From the NCBI RefSeq assembly GCF_016863095.1, contig NZ_BOOF01000044.1:32826-96825 (forward strand): 64,000 bases of DNA. Reading direction: 5' to 3'. Origin of the DNA: Microbispora siamensis. Lineage in GTDB: Bacteria > Actinomycetota > Actinomycetes > Streptosporangiales > Streptosporangiaceae. Position 1 is the stretch's first letter, and each line of letters opens with the position of its first letter. A model generated the notes under the pieces. It was not told the origin of the DNA. It searched no databases and saw only the letters and a list, made by a program, of their open reading frames with translations. Positions 7,881 through 16,563 of the stretch are shown here, piece by piece. A program made the position numbers and the translations under genes.

Positions 7881-8903
7881 TCACCCTCCAGTGTGCGCCG
7901 GTGCGGTCGAACCGCGCACCACCAGTTCCGTCGCGAGTTCGACGTGATGCGACTCGATCTGCTCCCCGGCCGCCAGGCGCAGCGCCGTACGCACCGCGAC
8001 GGCGCCCATCTCCCGCAGCGGCTGCCGCACGGTGGTCAGGGGCGGCGAGGCCATCCGGGCGACCTGCGTGTCGTCGAAGCCCACGACGCTGAGGTCCTCG
8101 GGCACGCGCAACCCCCGCGCCCTGGCCGCCTCCAGCACCCCGAGGGCGATGTCGTCGCAGCCCGCGAAGATCGCCGTCGGCGCCTCGGGCAGGTCGAGCA
8201 GGGCCGCCCCGCCCGCCACGCCGTCGTGGTAATGGAAGGTCCCGGTCCGCACGTACCCCGGCAGGACGGGCGCACCCGCGGCCTCCATGGCGGCTCGGTA
8301 GCCGTGCAGCCGGGCCTGGTTGCAGGCCGCGGTGGCCGGGCCGCCGAGATAGGCGACGCGCCGGTGGCCGAGCGCGAGCAGGTGCTGCGTCGCGGCCATG
8401 CCACCGGCGAAGTTCGTCGAGCCGACGCTGGTCACCCGGGCCCGCGGCAGGTTCAGCGGGTCGATCACGACCAGGGGCAGCCGCGCCCGGGCCAGGGCGG
8501 TGAGCTGCCCGGAGGTCAGTTCGCCGGTGACGGCGACCAACGCCCGCCGCCCGGCCGCGACCAGTTCGCGCGCCCACCCTCCCGTGCGGTCGGCGTTGCG
8601 CCGGATGCTCACCACGACGGCCACGTCGAGATCGGCGCCCGCCTGCACCGCGCCCTGGACGATCTCGGTGGAGTACGCGTTGAGGTCCGCGTCGAACTCC
8701 ACCTCGATCGTGTCGGGCGCCACCTCACCGCGGCGCTGCGGCGGCGCGACGTAGTCGTGCTGCTCCAGCAGCGACAACACCAGGGAACGCGTCTCCGGCG
8801 CGACGTCGCTGCGGCCGTTGAGCACCTTCGACACGGTCGCGACCGACACCCCCGCCGAGGCCGCGACCGTGGCGAGAGTGGCCCGCCTACGACTGGGCGG
8901 CAT
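7881..8903 (-). CDS. LacI family transcriptional repressor
   Basis: A 340-aa repressor. The N-terminal HTH is canonical (ATVAASAGVSVATVSKVLNG, about 10-30) and is followed by hinge and periplasmic-binding-protein-like sugar domains (AVTGELTSGQLTALARARLP, AIFAGCDDIALGVLEAARAR, LSVVGFDDTQVARMASPPLT). It starts within the last 17 bases of the upstream GH3 gene, preceded by GGGAGGAACAG, so the two are co-transcribed. The probable targets are the palindromes at 11332-11349 and 11519-11532 in the divergent GH3/ABC promoter region. The inducer is likely an oligosaccharide imported by the neighbouring ABC system. Confidence 0.93.
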   Translation of the reverse strand: MPPSRRRATLATVAASAGVSVATVSKVLNGRSDVAPETRSLVLSLLEQHDYVAPPQRRGEVAPDTIEVEFDADLNAYSTEIVQGAVQAGADLDVAVVVSIRRNADRTGGWARELVAAGRRALVAVTGELTSGQLTALARARLPLVVIDPLNLPRARVTSVGSTNFAGGMAATQHLLALGHRRVAYLGGPATAACNQARLHGYRAAMEAAGAPVLPGYVRTGTFHYHDGVAGGAALLDLPEAPTAIFAGCDDIALGVLEAARARGLRVPEDLSVVGFDDTQVARMASPPLTTVRQPLREMGAVAVRTALRLAAGEQIESHHVELATELVVRGSTAPAHTGG

Positions 8904-11319
8904 CTGTTCCTCCCTGCTCGGGGCCAGCCGGTCGCACCTCCACGGGAGTGACCAGCCGCCGGCCGCGGCCGACGTGGCGCAGCGGGCCGGTCAGCCGTAC
9001 GCGGCCCCGGCACGGCAGGTCCGACGCGGAGGTGCCGACGAACACCTCGATGTCTCCGGGCTCGACGATCCGCCGCAGGTCGCGGCCGGTGAAGGCGGTC
9101 CTGTCCGCGTGCACGGCGAAGGTCGCCCGCGCGCTCTCGCCGGGCTCCAGCCGCACCCGGGCGAACCCGGCGAGCTGCCGCACCGGCCTGGTCACCTGGG
9201 CCAGCACGTCGTGCAGGTAGAGCTGGACGACCTCTTCGCCCGCCCGGTCCCCGGTGTTGCGCACGCGCACCGACACGGTGAACTCCCCGTCGGTGGGCAC
9301 CTCCGCGTCGCTGATCTCCAGGTCGCCGACCTCGAAGGTGGTGTAGGAGGAGCCGTAGCCGAACGGGAACAGCGGCGTCGGGTCGAGGTTGCTGATGCCG
9401 TGGCTGTCGGAGCCCAGCGGCGGCTGCAGGTAGGTGCCCGGCTGCCCGCCCGGGGTCCGCGGGATCTGCACCGGCAGCTTCCCGCTGGGCTGCACCCGGC
9501 CGGACAGGACGCCGGCGATGGCCGCCCCACCCTCCTCGCCCGGCATGAACGCCTGGACGAGCGCGGCGGCCCGGTCACGCACCCGCCCCAGCGCGTACGG
9601 CCGGCCCGACACGACGACCACCACGACCGGCGTGCCCGTGGCGGCCAGCGCGAGCAGCAGGTCCTCCTGCGCCCCCGGCAGCCGCAGGTCCTCGGCGTCG
9701 CAGCCCTCACCCGAGGTGCCCTGCCCGAACAGCCCGGCGAGGTCGCCGACGACGGCCACGCACAGGTCGGACTCGCGGGCGGCCGTGAGCGCGGCGGCGA
9801 AGCCGGACCGGTCCTCGTCCCGCCAGTCGCAGCCCCGCTCGTGGACGATCTCGGCATCCGGCAGCTCGGCCCGCAGCGCGTCGAGCAGGCTGGGCGCCTC
9901 AACGCCGAGCCCGAGGCCCGGGTGGCGCGGCAGCACGTGGTTGGGGAAGGCGTAGCAGCCCATGAACGTACGCGGGTCGTCGGCGCAGGGCCCGACCACG
10001 GCCACCCGGCGCGGTCCCGGGCGTCCCTCCCCGAGCAGCGGCAGCGCGTCGCCCGCGTCGAGCAGCACGATCGACCGCTCGGCCAGCTCCCTGGCCAGCG
10101 CCCGGTTGGCGGGCGAGTCGAGGTCCACCGCGTCCGCGCCGGCCACCGACCCCTCCGGCGTCCAGTCCGGGTCGAGCAGCCCGAGCTGCACCTTCTGGGT
10201 GAGCAGGCGGCGCGCGGCCCGGTCCACCAGTTCCTCGGGCAGCTCGCCCCGCCGCACCCGCTCGGCCAGGTGCTGGCCGAAGCCGAGCGTGTCGGGCAGC
10301 TCGACATCGAGGCCGGCGGTCAGCGCGAGCACCCCGGCCTCCTCGTGGTCCGCGGCGACCTGGTGCATCTTCGCGAGGAACGCGATCGCCCAGTAGTCCG
10401 ACACGACCGTGCCGGTGAACCCCCACTCGTCGCGCAGCACCTCGGTCAGCAGCCAGGGGTCGGCGGCGGCGGGCACGCCGTCCACGTCCGAGTAGGAGTT
10501 CATGACCGAGCGCGCGCCGCCCTCGGCGATGGCGGTCTCGAACGTCGGCAGGATCATGTCCATGAGCTCGCGCCGGCCCATCGGGACCGGGCCGTGGTTG
10601 CGGGCCGCCCGCGACGCGGAGTAACCGGCGAAGTGCTTGAGTGTGGCGATGACCCCGGCGTTCTCCAGGCCGCGCACGTAGGCCGCGCCGAGCGTCGCGA
10701 CGAGGTACGGATCCTCGCCCATGGTCTCCTCGACCCGGCCCCAGCGGTAGTCGCGCACCACGTCAAGCACCGGCGACAGGCCCTGGTGGGCGCCCACGGC
10801 GCGCATGTCCCTGCCGATGGCGGCGGCCATCCGCTCCACCAGTTCGGGGTCGAAGGTCGCGCCCCAGGCGATGGCCGCCGGGTAGACGGTCGCGCCGTAG
10901 GTGGTGAAACCGGTCAGGCACTCCTCGTGGACCAGTGCGGGGATGCCGAGCCGGGAATGCTTCATCACCTCGCGTTGCAGCCGCACCACCTCCGCCGCGC
11001 CCTCCACCGCCGTCACCGGAGCGCTGCCGAAAACCCGTGTCAGGTGACCGAGCCCGTGGCGTGCGGCCTCCTCGATGGGCACCGTCCCCGAGGCGGCGAA
11101 GACGTCCTGCATGGGGGCCACGTTGTGCGCGTTGTCGGGCTCCACCTCCTCCGGAGACTGCATGTCGTTGCCGATCCACCGGCTGCCGAGCTGGCCGACC
11201 TTCTCCTCAAGGGTCATCTCCGCGAGGAGGGCCTCGACCCGGTCGGCCACGGGGAGTGCCGGGTCCTGCCACGCCCGGAGCGTCCCGTCCGCCGCGTGCG
11301 TCCGATCTGGGGCCGTCAT
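8887..11319 (-). CDS. Glycoside hydrolase family 3 (beta-glucosidase/beta-xylosidase)
   Basis: An 810-aa three-domain GH3 enzyme. The N-terminal TIM barrel carries KHFAGYSASRAARNHGPVPM and the nucleophile region GTVVSDYWAI (Asp in SDY). A Rossmann-like alpha/beta sandwich follows (ERSIVLLDAGDALPLL, VVVVVSGRPYALGR), then a C-terminal fibronectin-III-like domain (VRVRNTGDRAGEEVVQLYL). There is no signal peptide, so it acts in the cytosol on imported oligosaccharides. The ATG at 11319 follows GAGGAG. It overlaps the LacI gene by 17 bp. Its promoter region contains a perfect 18-bp palindrome. Beta-glucosidase and beta-xylosidase activity cannot be told apart from sequence alone. Confidence 0.93.
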   Translation of the reverse strand: MTAPDRTHAADGTLRAWQDPALPVADRVEALLAEMTLEEKVGQLGSRWIGNDMQSPEEVEPDNAHNVAPMQDVFAASGTVPIEEAARHGLGHLTRVFGSAPVTAVEGAAEVVRLQREVMKHSRLGIPALVHEECLTGFTTYGATVYPAAIAWGATFDPELVERMAAAIGRDMRAVGAHQGLSPVLDVVRDYRWGRVEETMGEDPYLVATLGAAYVRGLENAGVIATLKHFAGYSASRAARNHGPVPMGRRELMDMILPTFETAIAEGGARSVMNSYSDVDGVPAAADPWLLTEVLRDEWGFTGTVVSDYWAIAFLAKMHQVAADHEEAGVLALTAGLDVELPDTLGFGQHLAERVRRGELPEELVDRAARRLLTQKVQLGLLDPDWTPEGSVAGADAVDLDSPANRALARELAERSIVLLDAGDALPLLGEGRPGPRRVAVVGPCADDPRTFMGCYAFPNHVLPRHPGLGLGVEAPSLLDALRAELPDAEIVHERGCDWRDEDRSGFAAALTAARESDLCVAVVGDLAGLFGQGTSGEGCDAEDLRLPGAQEDLLLALAATGTPVVVVVVSGRPYALGRVRDRAAALVQAFMPGEEGGAAIAGVLSGRVQPSGKLPVQIPRTPGGQPGTYLQPPLGSDSHGISNLDPTPLFPFGYGSSYTTFEVGDLEISDAEVPTDGEFTVSVRVRNTGDRAGEEVVQLYLHDVLAQVTRPVRQLAGFARVRLEPGESARATFAVHADRTAFTGRDLRRIVEPGDIEVFVGTSASDLPCRGRVRLTGPLRHVGRGRRLVTPVEVRPAGPEQGGTDAAQS

Positions 11320-11331
11320 CTGCTCTCCTCA

Positions 11332-11349
11332 AAATGTTTCGAAACATTT
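11332..11349. promoter_or_regulatory. 18-bp palindromic LacI-type operator
   Basis: AAATGTTTCGAAACATTT is a perfect 18-bp palindrome with a central CG, typical of LacI-family operators. It sits 13 bp upstream of the GH3 start, where a bound repressor would block the GH3-lacI transcript. A related element lies at 11519-11532. Confidence 0.75.
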
Positions 11350-11458
11350 CGGCGTCGCGGGCGGTTCTGTCGGCTTTCTTTCGACCAACCATGATCACCA
11401 GGTGAGACGCCTGTTCGTCGGTACTTTACACATGCCTCACGTTGAGCTGGAGAGGTCG

Positions 11459-11472
11459 TGAGAGCGCTCTTG
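11459..11472. promoter_or_regulatory. Degenerate CebR-like box overlapping the -35 of the ABC operon
   Basis: TGAGAGCGCTCTTG contains a perfect 10-bp palindrome (AGAGCGCTCT). It agrees at 10 of 14 positions with TGGGAGCGCTCCCA, the box bound by the LacI-family repressor CebR in Streptomyces. It overlaps the start of the -35 hexamer at 11470, consistent with repression. Perfect and near-perfect copies occur at 37882 and 46439. Confidence 0.5.
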
Positions 11473-11498
11473 ACAGTCAGGTATCGCAAATCTAGATT
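11470..11498 (+). promoter_or_regulatory. Sigma-70-type promoter for the sugar ABC operon
   Basis: The -35 hexamer TTGACA (11470-11475) is separated by exactly 17 bp from the -10 hexamer TAGATT (11493-11498), a strong match to the housekeeping (HrdB-type) promoter. The expected start near 11505 leaves a leader of about 150 nt before the binding-protein gene. Confidence 0.7.
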
Positions 11499-11518
11499 GG
11501 CGTGCCACGCGGCTTGTG

Positions 11519-11532
11519 TCGAAATGTTTCGA
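11519..11532. promoter_or_regulatory. Second LacI-type operator, downstream of the ABC promoter
   Basis: TCGAAA-TG-TTTCGA forms a perfect inverted repeat with a 2-bp centre, just after the predicted transcription start. It shares the ATGTTTCGAA core with the 18-bp palindrome in front of GH3, so the same LacI protein could control both divergent operons. Confidence 0.65.
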
Positions 11533-11656
11533 ACGAGCTGACTTCAAGAAGGAGTGGACAGTGGCACTGGGGTGCCGATCCACGTCGCCCCCGCCGCGTC
11601 CGAGAATTTTTCAACGAGCCGCGGCCAGCCTCGGCGTTCGACGTACGGAGATCAGC

Positions 11657-13021
11657 GTGGAGTCCAGGACATCATCCCGCCGCACCTTCCTCACCCTCTC
11701 CATGGGCCTCCCCCTCGGTGCCGCGTTGGCGGCCTGCGGCACGTCCGGCCCCGCCCCTTCCGGCGGAGGTGCCGGCGGCGGCGCCACGGGCGGCAGCGGC
11801 GGCGGAGGGGCCAAGGCCACCTACTGGTTCCTTCAGGGCCCGCCCGGAGAGGCCCCCCGCACCGCGGCCGTCCAGCGGTTCAACAAGGCCAACCCCAACG
11901 GCCAGATCGAACTGACGACCATCCAGAACGACGCGTATAAGACGAAGATCAAGACCGCGATCGGGGCCAACCAGGCGCCCACCATCATCTGGGGCTGGGG
12001 CGGCGGCGGTCTGCGCAGCTACGTGCAGGCCGGTCAGGTCGAGGACCTCACCTCGTGGTTCGAGCAGAACTCCGCCGTGAAGGACCGGCTGTTCCCCTCC
12101 TCCTTCGGCGCGGCGACGATCGACGGCAAGATCTACGCGATGCCGTGCGAGACGGTGCAGCCGATCGTCCTGTTCTACAACAAGAAGGTCTTCGAGAAGG
12201 TCGGGGCGCAGCCGCCGCAGTCGTACGGCGACATCCTCGACCTGGTGAAGAAGTTCAACGCGGCGGGGATCGCGCCGTTCTCCCTGGCCGGCCAGTCGCG
12301 CTGGACGAACATGATGTGGCTGGAGTTCCTCTTCGACCGCATCGGCGGTCCCGAGGTGTTCCAGGCCGTCTTCGACGGCGAGAAGGACGCCTGGAACAAC
12401 CCCGCCTCCATCGAGGCCCTGACCAAGATGCAGGAGCTCATCAAGGCCAACGCGTTCATCAAGGGCTTCTCCTCCATCACCGCCGACTCCAACGCCGACC
12501 AGGCGCTGCTGTACACCGGCAAGGCCGCGATGATGCTGCACGGCAGCTGGTCGTACGGCATCCAGCAGGCGCAGGGCGGAGACATCGTCCCCAGCGGCGG
12601 CCTCGGCTGGATGAACTTCCCGCCTGTCGACGGCGGCAAGGGCGACCCGAGCGACACCGTCGGCAACCCCGGCCAGTACCTGTCGATCTCATCGAAGGCG
12701 ACGCCCGAGCAGAAGGAGATCGCCAAGAAGTTCTTCGCCACCGGAGTCCTCGACGACCAGGAGCAGAAGGACTGGGTCGGCACCGGCGGTGTGCCGATCG
12801 TCAAGGGCTCCGACAAGCTGTTCGCCGGGTCCAAGGACGCCGAGTTCCTGAACTTCATCTACGGCGTCGCCAGCAACGCCAAGGTGTTCGCGCAGAGCTG
12901 GGACCAGGCGCTCAGCCCGACCGCGGCCGAGGTGCTGCTGGACAACATCGCCAAGCTGTTCCAGCTGTCGATCTCGCCGCAGCAGTTCGCGACGAACATG
13001 AACGCGGTCATCGGTAAGTAA
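11657..13021 (+). CDS. Sugar ABC transporter substrate-binding lipoprotein
   Basis: A 454-aa family 1 extracellular solute-binding protein. The N-terminus has a Tat-like SRRTFLTLSMG followed by lipobox ALAAC, then a Gly/Ser-rich linker and the mature domain (NKANPNGQIELTTIQNDAYK, ETVQPIVLFYNKKVFEKVGA, AAMMLHGSWSYGI). It captures an oligosaccharide outside the membrane and delivers it to the two permeases encoded next. The GTG at 11657 is chosen because GGAG lies 6 bp upstream and it places the signal correctly; upstream in-frame extensions overlap the operator. No ATPase gene follows, so a shared MsiK-like ATPase is inferred. Confidence 0.93.
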   Translation: MESRTSSRRTFLTLSMGLPLGAALAACGTSGPAPSGGGAGGGATGGSGGGGAKATYWFLQGPPGEAPRTAAVQRFNKANPNGQIELTTIQNDAYKTKIKTAIGANQAPTIIWGWGGGGLRSYVQAGQVEDLTSWFEQNSAVKDRLFPSSFGAATIDGKIYAMPCETVQPIVLFYNKKVFEKVGAQPPQSYGDILDLVKKFNAAGIAPFSLAGQSRWTNMMWLEFLFDRIGGPEVFQAVFDGEKDAWNNPASIEALTKMQELIKANAFIKGFSSITADSNADQALLYTGKAAMMLHGSWSYGIQQAQGGDIVPSGGLGWMNFPPVDGGKGDPSDTVGNPGQYLSISSKATPEQKEIAKKFFATGVLDDQEQKDWVGTGGVPIVKGSDKLFAGSKDAEFLNFIYGVASNAKVFAQSWDQALSPTAAEVLLDNIAKLFQLSISPQQFATNMNAVIGK

Positions 13022-13023
13022 GC

Positions 13024-13944
13024 ATGTCCGCTATCTCTGCTCGAAGGACGTCGTCCGCCGCCGCGCACAAGGCGCGCGGCGGCGCCGTCCTGCCGTGGCT
13101 CGCCCTGCCGGCCCTGCTGGCCTTCGCGGCCTTCGCGCTGATTCCGCTGATCGGGGTCCTGCTGCTCAGCTTCACGTCCTGGGACACGCTGGGCGAGATC
13201 AAGCTGACCGGGCTCGAGAGCTGGCGGGCGGTGCTCTCCGACCCCGGCCTGCCGCACGCGCTGTGGGTGACGTTCCTGATCACGGCGCTCTCCTGGGCGG
13301 TCCAGACACCGGCCAGCATTCTGATCGGGGTGTTCCTGGCGGGCCGTCAGCGCTACCGCGAACTGCTCGCGGTGCTGTACTTCATCCCGCTGCTGCTCAG
13401 CTCGGCGGCCATCGCGATCACCTTCAAGGCGCTGCTCGACCCGAACTTCGGACTCGGCGCGGGGCTGCACATCGACCTGCTCAACCAGGACTGGCTCGGC
13501 ACGCCCAGCCTCGCCATGGGCGTCGTGATCTTCATCGTGTCCTGGCAGTTCATCCCGTTCCACGCGCTGCTCTACCAGGGCGGCGTGCGGCAGATCCCGC
13601 GTTCGCTCTACGAGGCCGCGGAGCTGGACGGCGCGGGACGGGTCCGCATGTTCTTCAACATCACCCTGCCCCAGCTCAAGTACACCGCCATCACGTCCTC
13701 CACGCTGATGGTCGTCGGCTCCCTGACGTTCTTCGACCTGATCTTCGTGCTGACCGAGGGCGGTCCCGGCGACGCCACCCGCGCGCTCGCCCTGGACATG
13801 TACAAGCGCGGCATCCAGGCCAACCTCATGGGACAGGCCTGTGTGATCGGTGTCATCCTCGTTCTCGTGGGCCTCGCTCTGGCGCTGCTGCTGCGCCGGC
13901 TGGGCGGCCGCAACCCCAACGCCAGCCAGCTGGAAGGGGCCTGA
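13024..13944 (+). CDS. Sugar ABC transporter permease, MalF type
   Basis: A 306-aa inner-membrane permease with six predicted helices. The EAA loop, YEAAELDGAGRVRMFFNITL, contacts the ATPase. Conserved segments include LPALLAFAAFALIPLIGVLL near the start and FFDLIFVLTEGGPGDATRAL near the end, both typical of the MalF/UgpA family. It starts 2 bp after the binding-protein stop and pairs with the next permease. With the GH3 gene transcribed divergently, the system most likely imports beta-linked gluco- or xylo-oligosaccharides. Confidence 0.92.
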   Translation: MSAISARRTSSAAAHKARGGAVLPWLALPALLAFAAFALIPLIGVLLLSFTSWDTLGEIKLTGLESWRAVLSDPGLPHALWVTFLITALSWAVQTPASILIGVFLAGRQRYRELLAVLYFIPLLLSSAAIAITFKALLDPNFGLGAGLHIDLLNQDWLGTPSLAMGVVIFIVSWQFIPFHALLYQGGVRQIPRSLYEAAELDGAGRVRMFFNITLPQLKYTAITSSTLMVVGSLTFFDLIFVLTEGGPGDATRALALDMYKRGIQANLMGQACVIGVILVLVGLALALLLRRLGGRNPNASQLEGA

Positions 13945-13946
13945 CC

Positions 13947-14852
13947 GTGACCGCGACCCACACCTCGAGGGCGGCCCAGCGCACCGCGGCGCCGGGGGCG
14001 CACGGACGCCGCCGGCCGAAGACGACCTCCCAGCGCCCCAACTGGCTTGCCGGGCTGATGGGCTGGCTGTGGCTGGCCGTAGTGATCATTCCGATCTACT
14101 GGATCGTGATCACCAGCTTCAAGACGCAGTCCAACTACTACATCACCAACCCGCTGGTGCCGCCCAGCGATCCGACCCTCGACAACTACCGGCTCGTGCT
14201 CGACCTGGACTTCCCGCTGTACTTCCTCAACAGCCTCCTCGTCGCCATCGGCACGGTCATCCCTTCGGTCCTGTTCGCGTTCATGGCGGCGTACGCGATC
14301 GTCCGGAGCGCCGGCGCCAGCCGCTTCCTCCGCGGGGTGAACTCGCTGTTCCTCATGGGTCTGGCCATCCCGCTGCAGGCGACGGTCATCCCGGTCTACC
14401 TGCTGATCATCAAGCTGCACCTCTACGACTCGCTGACGGCGCTGATCCTGCCGTCGGTCGCCTTCGCGATCCCGCTGTCGGTGCTGGTGCTGGCCAACTT
14501 CATCAGGGACGTGCCCAAGGAACTGTTCGAGTCGATGCGGATGGACGGCGCGACCGAGTGGAAGACCCTGTGGGGCCTGGCCTTCCCGCTCACCCGGCCG
14601 GCCGTGGTGACGGTGTCGATCTACAACGCGCTGCAGGTCTGGAACGGGTTCCTGCTGCCGCTGATCCTCACCCAGAGCCCCGACAAGCGCACGCTGCCGC
14701 TGGCGCTGGCGGCGTTCCAGGGCGGGCCGTACGGTGTGAACGTGCCCGCCGTGCTGGCCTCCGTCGTGCTGACCATCCTGCCGATGCTGATCCTCTACAC
14801 GGTCGGCCGTCGTCAGCTGCTCAGCGGCCTGACCGCCGGTTTCGGCAAGTAG
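13947..14852 (+). CDS. Sugar ABC transporter permease, MalG type
   Basis: A 301-aa permease with a charged cytosolic N-terminus of about 40 residues and six membrane helices. The EAA loop is FESMRMDGATEWKTLWGLAF, and YNALQVWNGFLLPLILTQSP is the usual MalG segment. The GTG start is 2 bp after the MalF stop. This is the last gene of the operon. No ATP-binding subunit is present, as is normal for actinomycete CUT1 systems that share MsiK. Confidence 0.92.
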   Translation: MTATHTSRAAQRTAAPGAHGRRRPKTTSQRPNWLAGLMGWLWLAVVIIPIYWIVITSFKTQSNYYITNPLVPPSDPTLDNYRLVLDLDFPLYFLNSLLVAIGTVIPSVLFAFMAAYAIVRSAGASRFLRGVNSLFLMGLAIPLQATVIPVYLLIIKLHLYDSLTALILPSVAFAIPLSVLVLANFIRDVPKELFESMRMDGATEWKTLWGLAFPLTRPAVVTVSIYNALQVWNGFLLPLILTQSPDKRTLPLALAAFQGGPYGVNVPAVLASVVLTILPMLILYTVGRRQLLSGLTAGFGK

Positions 14853-14861
14853 GCCGAGGTT

Positions 14862-16331
14862 TCACGCCCCGCCGTACAGACGGCCCAGGTCGACGAGTTC
14901 CACGTCGGGCCGTCTGTCGGCGAGGCGGACCAGCGCGGCCGAGAACCCCGAGCGGGCGAACAGGAGCAGCTTGGGCAGGGCGGTGACCTTGCCACTGGGC
15001 AGTAGTCCGCGCAGGTGTTCCAGGCGTTCCAACTGAGGGACGTCGACAGGGGCTTCGGTGCTCTTGGCCTCGCCGATCGCGGTGATCCGGTCGGCGGCGA
15101 ACGAGGCGGACTCCGTGACGACGACGTCGAGCTCATGTCCCCGGCGGTGCTCCCGGCACGGAAGTTCCGTCGGACGCACCGCGCTCGCGACCCCGCCGAG
15201 GGTGTCCGGTGAGGCGTGCTCGAAGCACCACTGCCGCGCGAGGTCCTCGAAATGCGCGCCGTAAATCTGCGAGGCGACGGTGTCCGCGTTGGCCTTCCAG
15301 ACACGCTCGGCCCGCCCGGCCACCAGTTCGGGCTCGTGGCGTTGGATGACGAGCCGGTGCAGGCGCACGACGGGCTCGGCGATTCGGTAGACGCTGCGCT
15401 TGCCCCGCAGGGCGTCGTCGATGTGTTCGATCAGCCCGATGTCCTCAAGGCCCGTCAGCAGGTGGGCGAGGGCGCTGCTGGGCCGCCCCAGCGCCGCCGC
15501 TATCTCCGAGCGCCGATGGTTGCCGGCGCTGATCGCGCTCAACGTGGCCGAGTACGAGGTCGGATCGGCGATTGAGGGCTCCTCCCGAAGCAGCAGGCCG
15601 CCTTCGCGGAACATCGCGGAGGCCGGGTTCAGCAGGCGCCGCTGAACCCAGCGGTCGAACTCGGCGATTCCGGCGGGCCCGGATCCCCCACTCATCTCCA
15701 GGTAGGCAGGGGTTCCACCGAGCAGGGCGTGCAGCCGGAACGCCAGCTCCGGATCGTGATCCACCCCCCAGAACGCCGCGGCCTCCCGGAACCTGAAGGG
15801 GCGGACCACCAGCTCCATGGCGGCACGGCCACGCAGGGGCGCACCCCCGGAGAGCAACTGCGCCATGGTCGTCAACGCGCTGCCGCACAGGATCATCCGG
15901 GTCCGGGTGTGTTGCTTCGCGTAGCTCAACGGGCTGAGCGCCTGCTGAAGGTAGGAGGGCAGCGCGGGCGTCACCGAGACGAGATAGGGAAACTCATCGA
16001 TGATCAGGGGGGTGGCCCGGTCCTCCCCGAGCCGGAGCAGCTCGTCGATGGCTTCACGCCACGTGCGGAAGGCGACGGGCTGTCGCAGGCCACGATGAGC
16101 GGCATAGGCCGCCCCGAGGTCGGCGAGGTTCTGCGCCTCGGTCTGCTGCGTCGCGCCGAACAGGAACCCGCCGGTCTGCTGGGCAAGCAGTTCGAGCATG
16201 AGGGTCTTACCCTGACGGCGGCGGCCGTAGACCAACCCGAGCGTCGCCCCGGACATGGGGGACGCGACGAAGTCGGCGAGGTTCTCCCACTCGGTGTCCC
16301 GGCCGAACAGGCGTTCCGGCTTCTCCAGCAA
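14862..16331 (-). CDS. AAA ATPase of the archaeal/DUF234 type
   Basis: A 489-aa protein. Walker A is GRRRQGKTLM (about 35-45), Walker B is PLIIDEFPYLV (about 108-118) with a following sensor region MILCGSALTTMAQLLSGGAP. A winged helix lies near 275-320 (SEIAAALGRPSSALAHLLTG). The C-terminal DUF234-like region (YGAHFEDLARQWCFEH, then GHELDVVV and ITAIGEAKS) has the D and E-x-K pattern of a PD-(D/E)XK nuclease fold. Members are widespread, poorly understood STAND-like ATPases. The start is a TTG with AAGGAG 7 bp upstream. Repeated CTATCAT motifs in its promoter suggest autoregulation. Confidence 0.85.
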   Translation of the reverse strand: MLEKPERLFGRDTEWENLADFVASPMSGATLGLVYGRRRQGKTLMLELLAQQTGGFLFGATQQTEAQNLADLGAAYAAHRGLRQPVAFRTWREAIDELLRLGEDRATPLIIDEFPYLVSVTPALPSYLQQALSPLSYAKQHTRTRMILCGSALTTMAQLLSGGAPLRGRAAMELVVRPFRFREAAAFWGVDHDPELAFRLHALLGGTPAYLEMSGGSGPAGIAEFDRWVQRRLLNPASAMFREGGLLLREEPSIADPTSYSATLSAISAGNHRRSEIAAALGRPSSALAHLLTGLEDIGLIEHIDDALRGKRSVYRIAEPVVRLHRLVIQRHEPELVAGRAERVWKANADTVASQIYGAHFEDLARQWCFEHASPDTLGGVASAVRPTELPCREHRRGHELDVVVTESASFAADRITAIGEAKSTEAPVDVPQLERLEHLRGLLPSGKVTALPKLLLFARSGFSAALVRLADRRPDVELVDLGRLYGGA

Positions 16332-16357
16332 CGGCTGCTCCTTACACGGGAACGCTA

Positions 16358-16392
16358 ATGATAGCTGTAACTATCATAGGCAGAGCTATCAT
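16358..16392. promoter_or_regulatory. CTATCAT repeats upstream of the AAA ATPase gene
   Basis: ATGATAG (16358-16364) and CTATCAT (16371-16377) form a perfect 7-bp inverted repeat with a 6-bp loop. A direct copy, CTATCAT (16386-16392), lies exactly 15 bp further on. The array starts 27 bp upstream of the TTG start and stands out as AT-rich. It is a good candidate operator, perhaps bound by the gene product's own winged helix. Confidence 0.5.
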
Positions 16393-16461
16393 TCCTTCCC
16401 GCCCTGCCCCTTTTGGGTCTTGTACGGCCGTCTTTCCGGGGCTACGCTCGCGCCAAAACTA

Positions 16462-16478
16462 TTAGGAAACTTTCCTAA
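16462..16478. promoter_or_regulatory. 17-bp palindromic operator upstream of chitinase
   Basis: TTAGGAAACTTTCCTAA is perfectly symmetric around a central C and lies 86 bp upstream of the chitinase ATG. Actinomycete genes for extracellular glycosidases often carry such TTAGGAAA/TTTCCTAA elements. I associate this shape with ROK-family repressors but cannot prove it here. Confidence 0.65.
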
Positions 16479-16563
16479 GGAAGGGAAGGCCACGCGACCG
16501 GCCGTCGTGTCACCCGACGCCTCCTCGCGGACGCCGATCGGCACCCCCGGAAGGACGGCATTG

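Noticed and set aside
8818..11394. 858-aa open frame opposite GH3 and LacI
   Set aside because: Shadow frame with His/Arg/Gly/Val-biased composition and no ribosome site; both opposite-strand genes are well supported.
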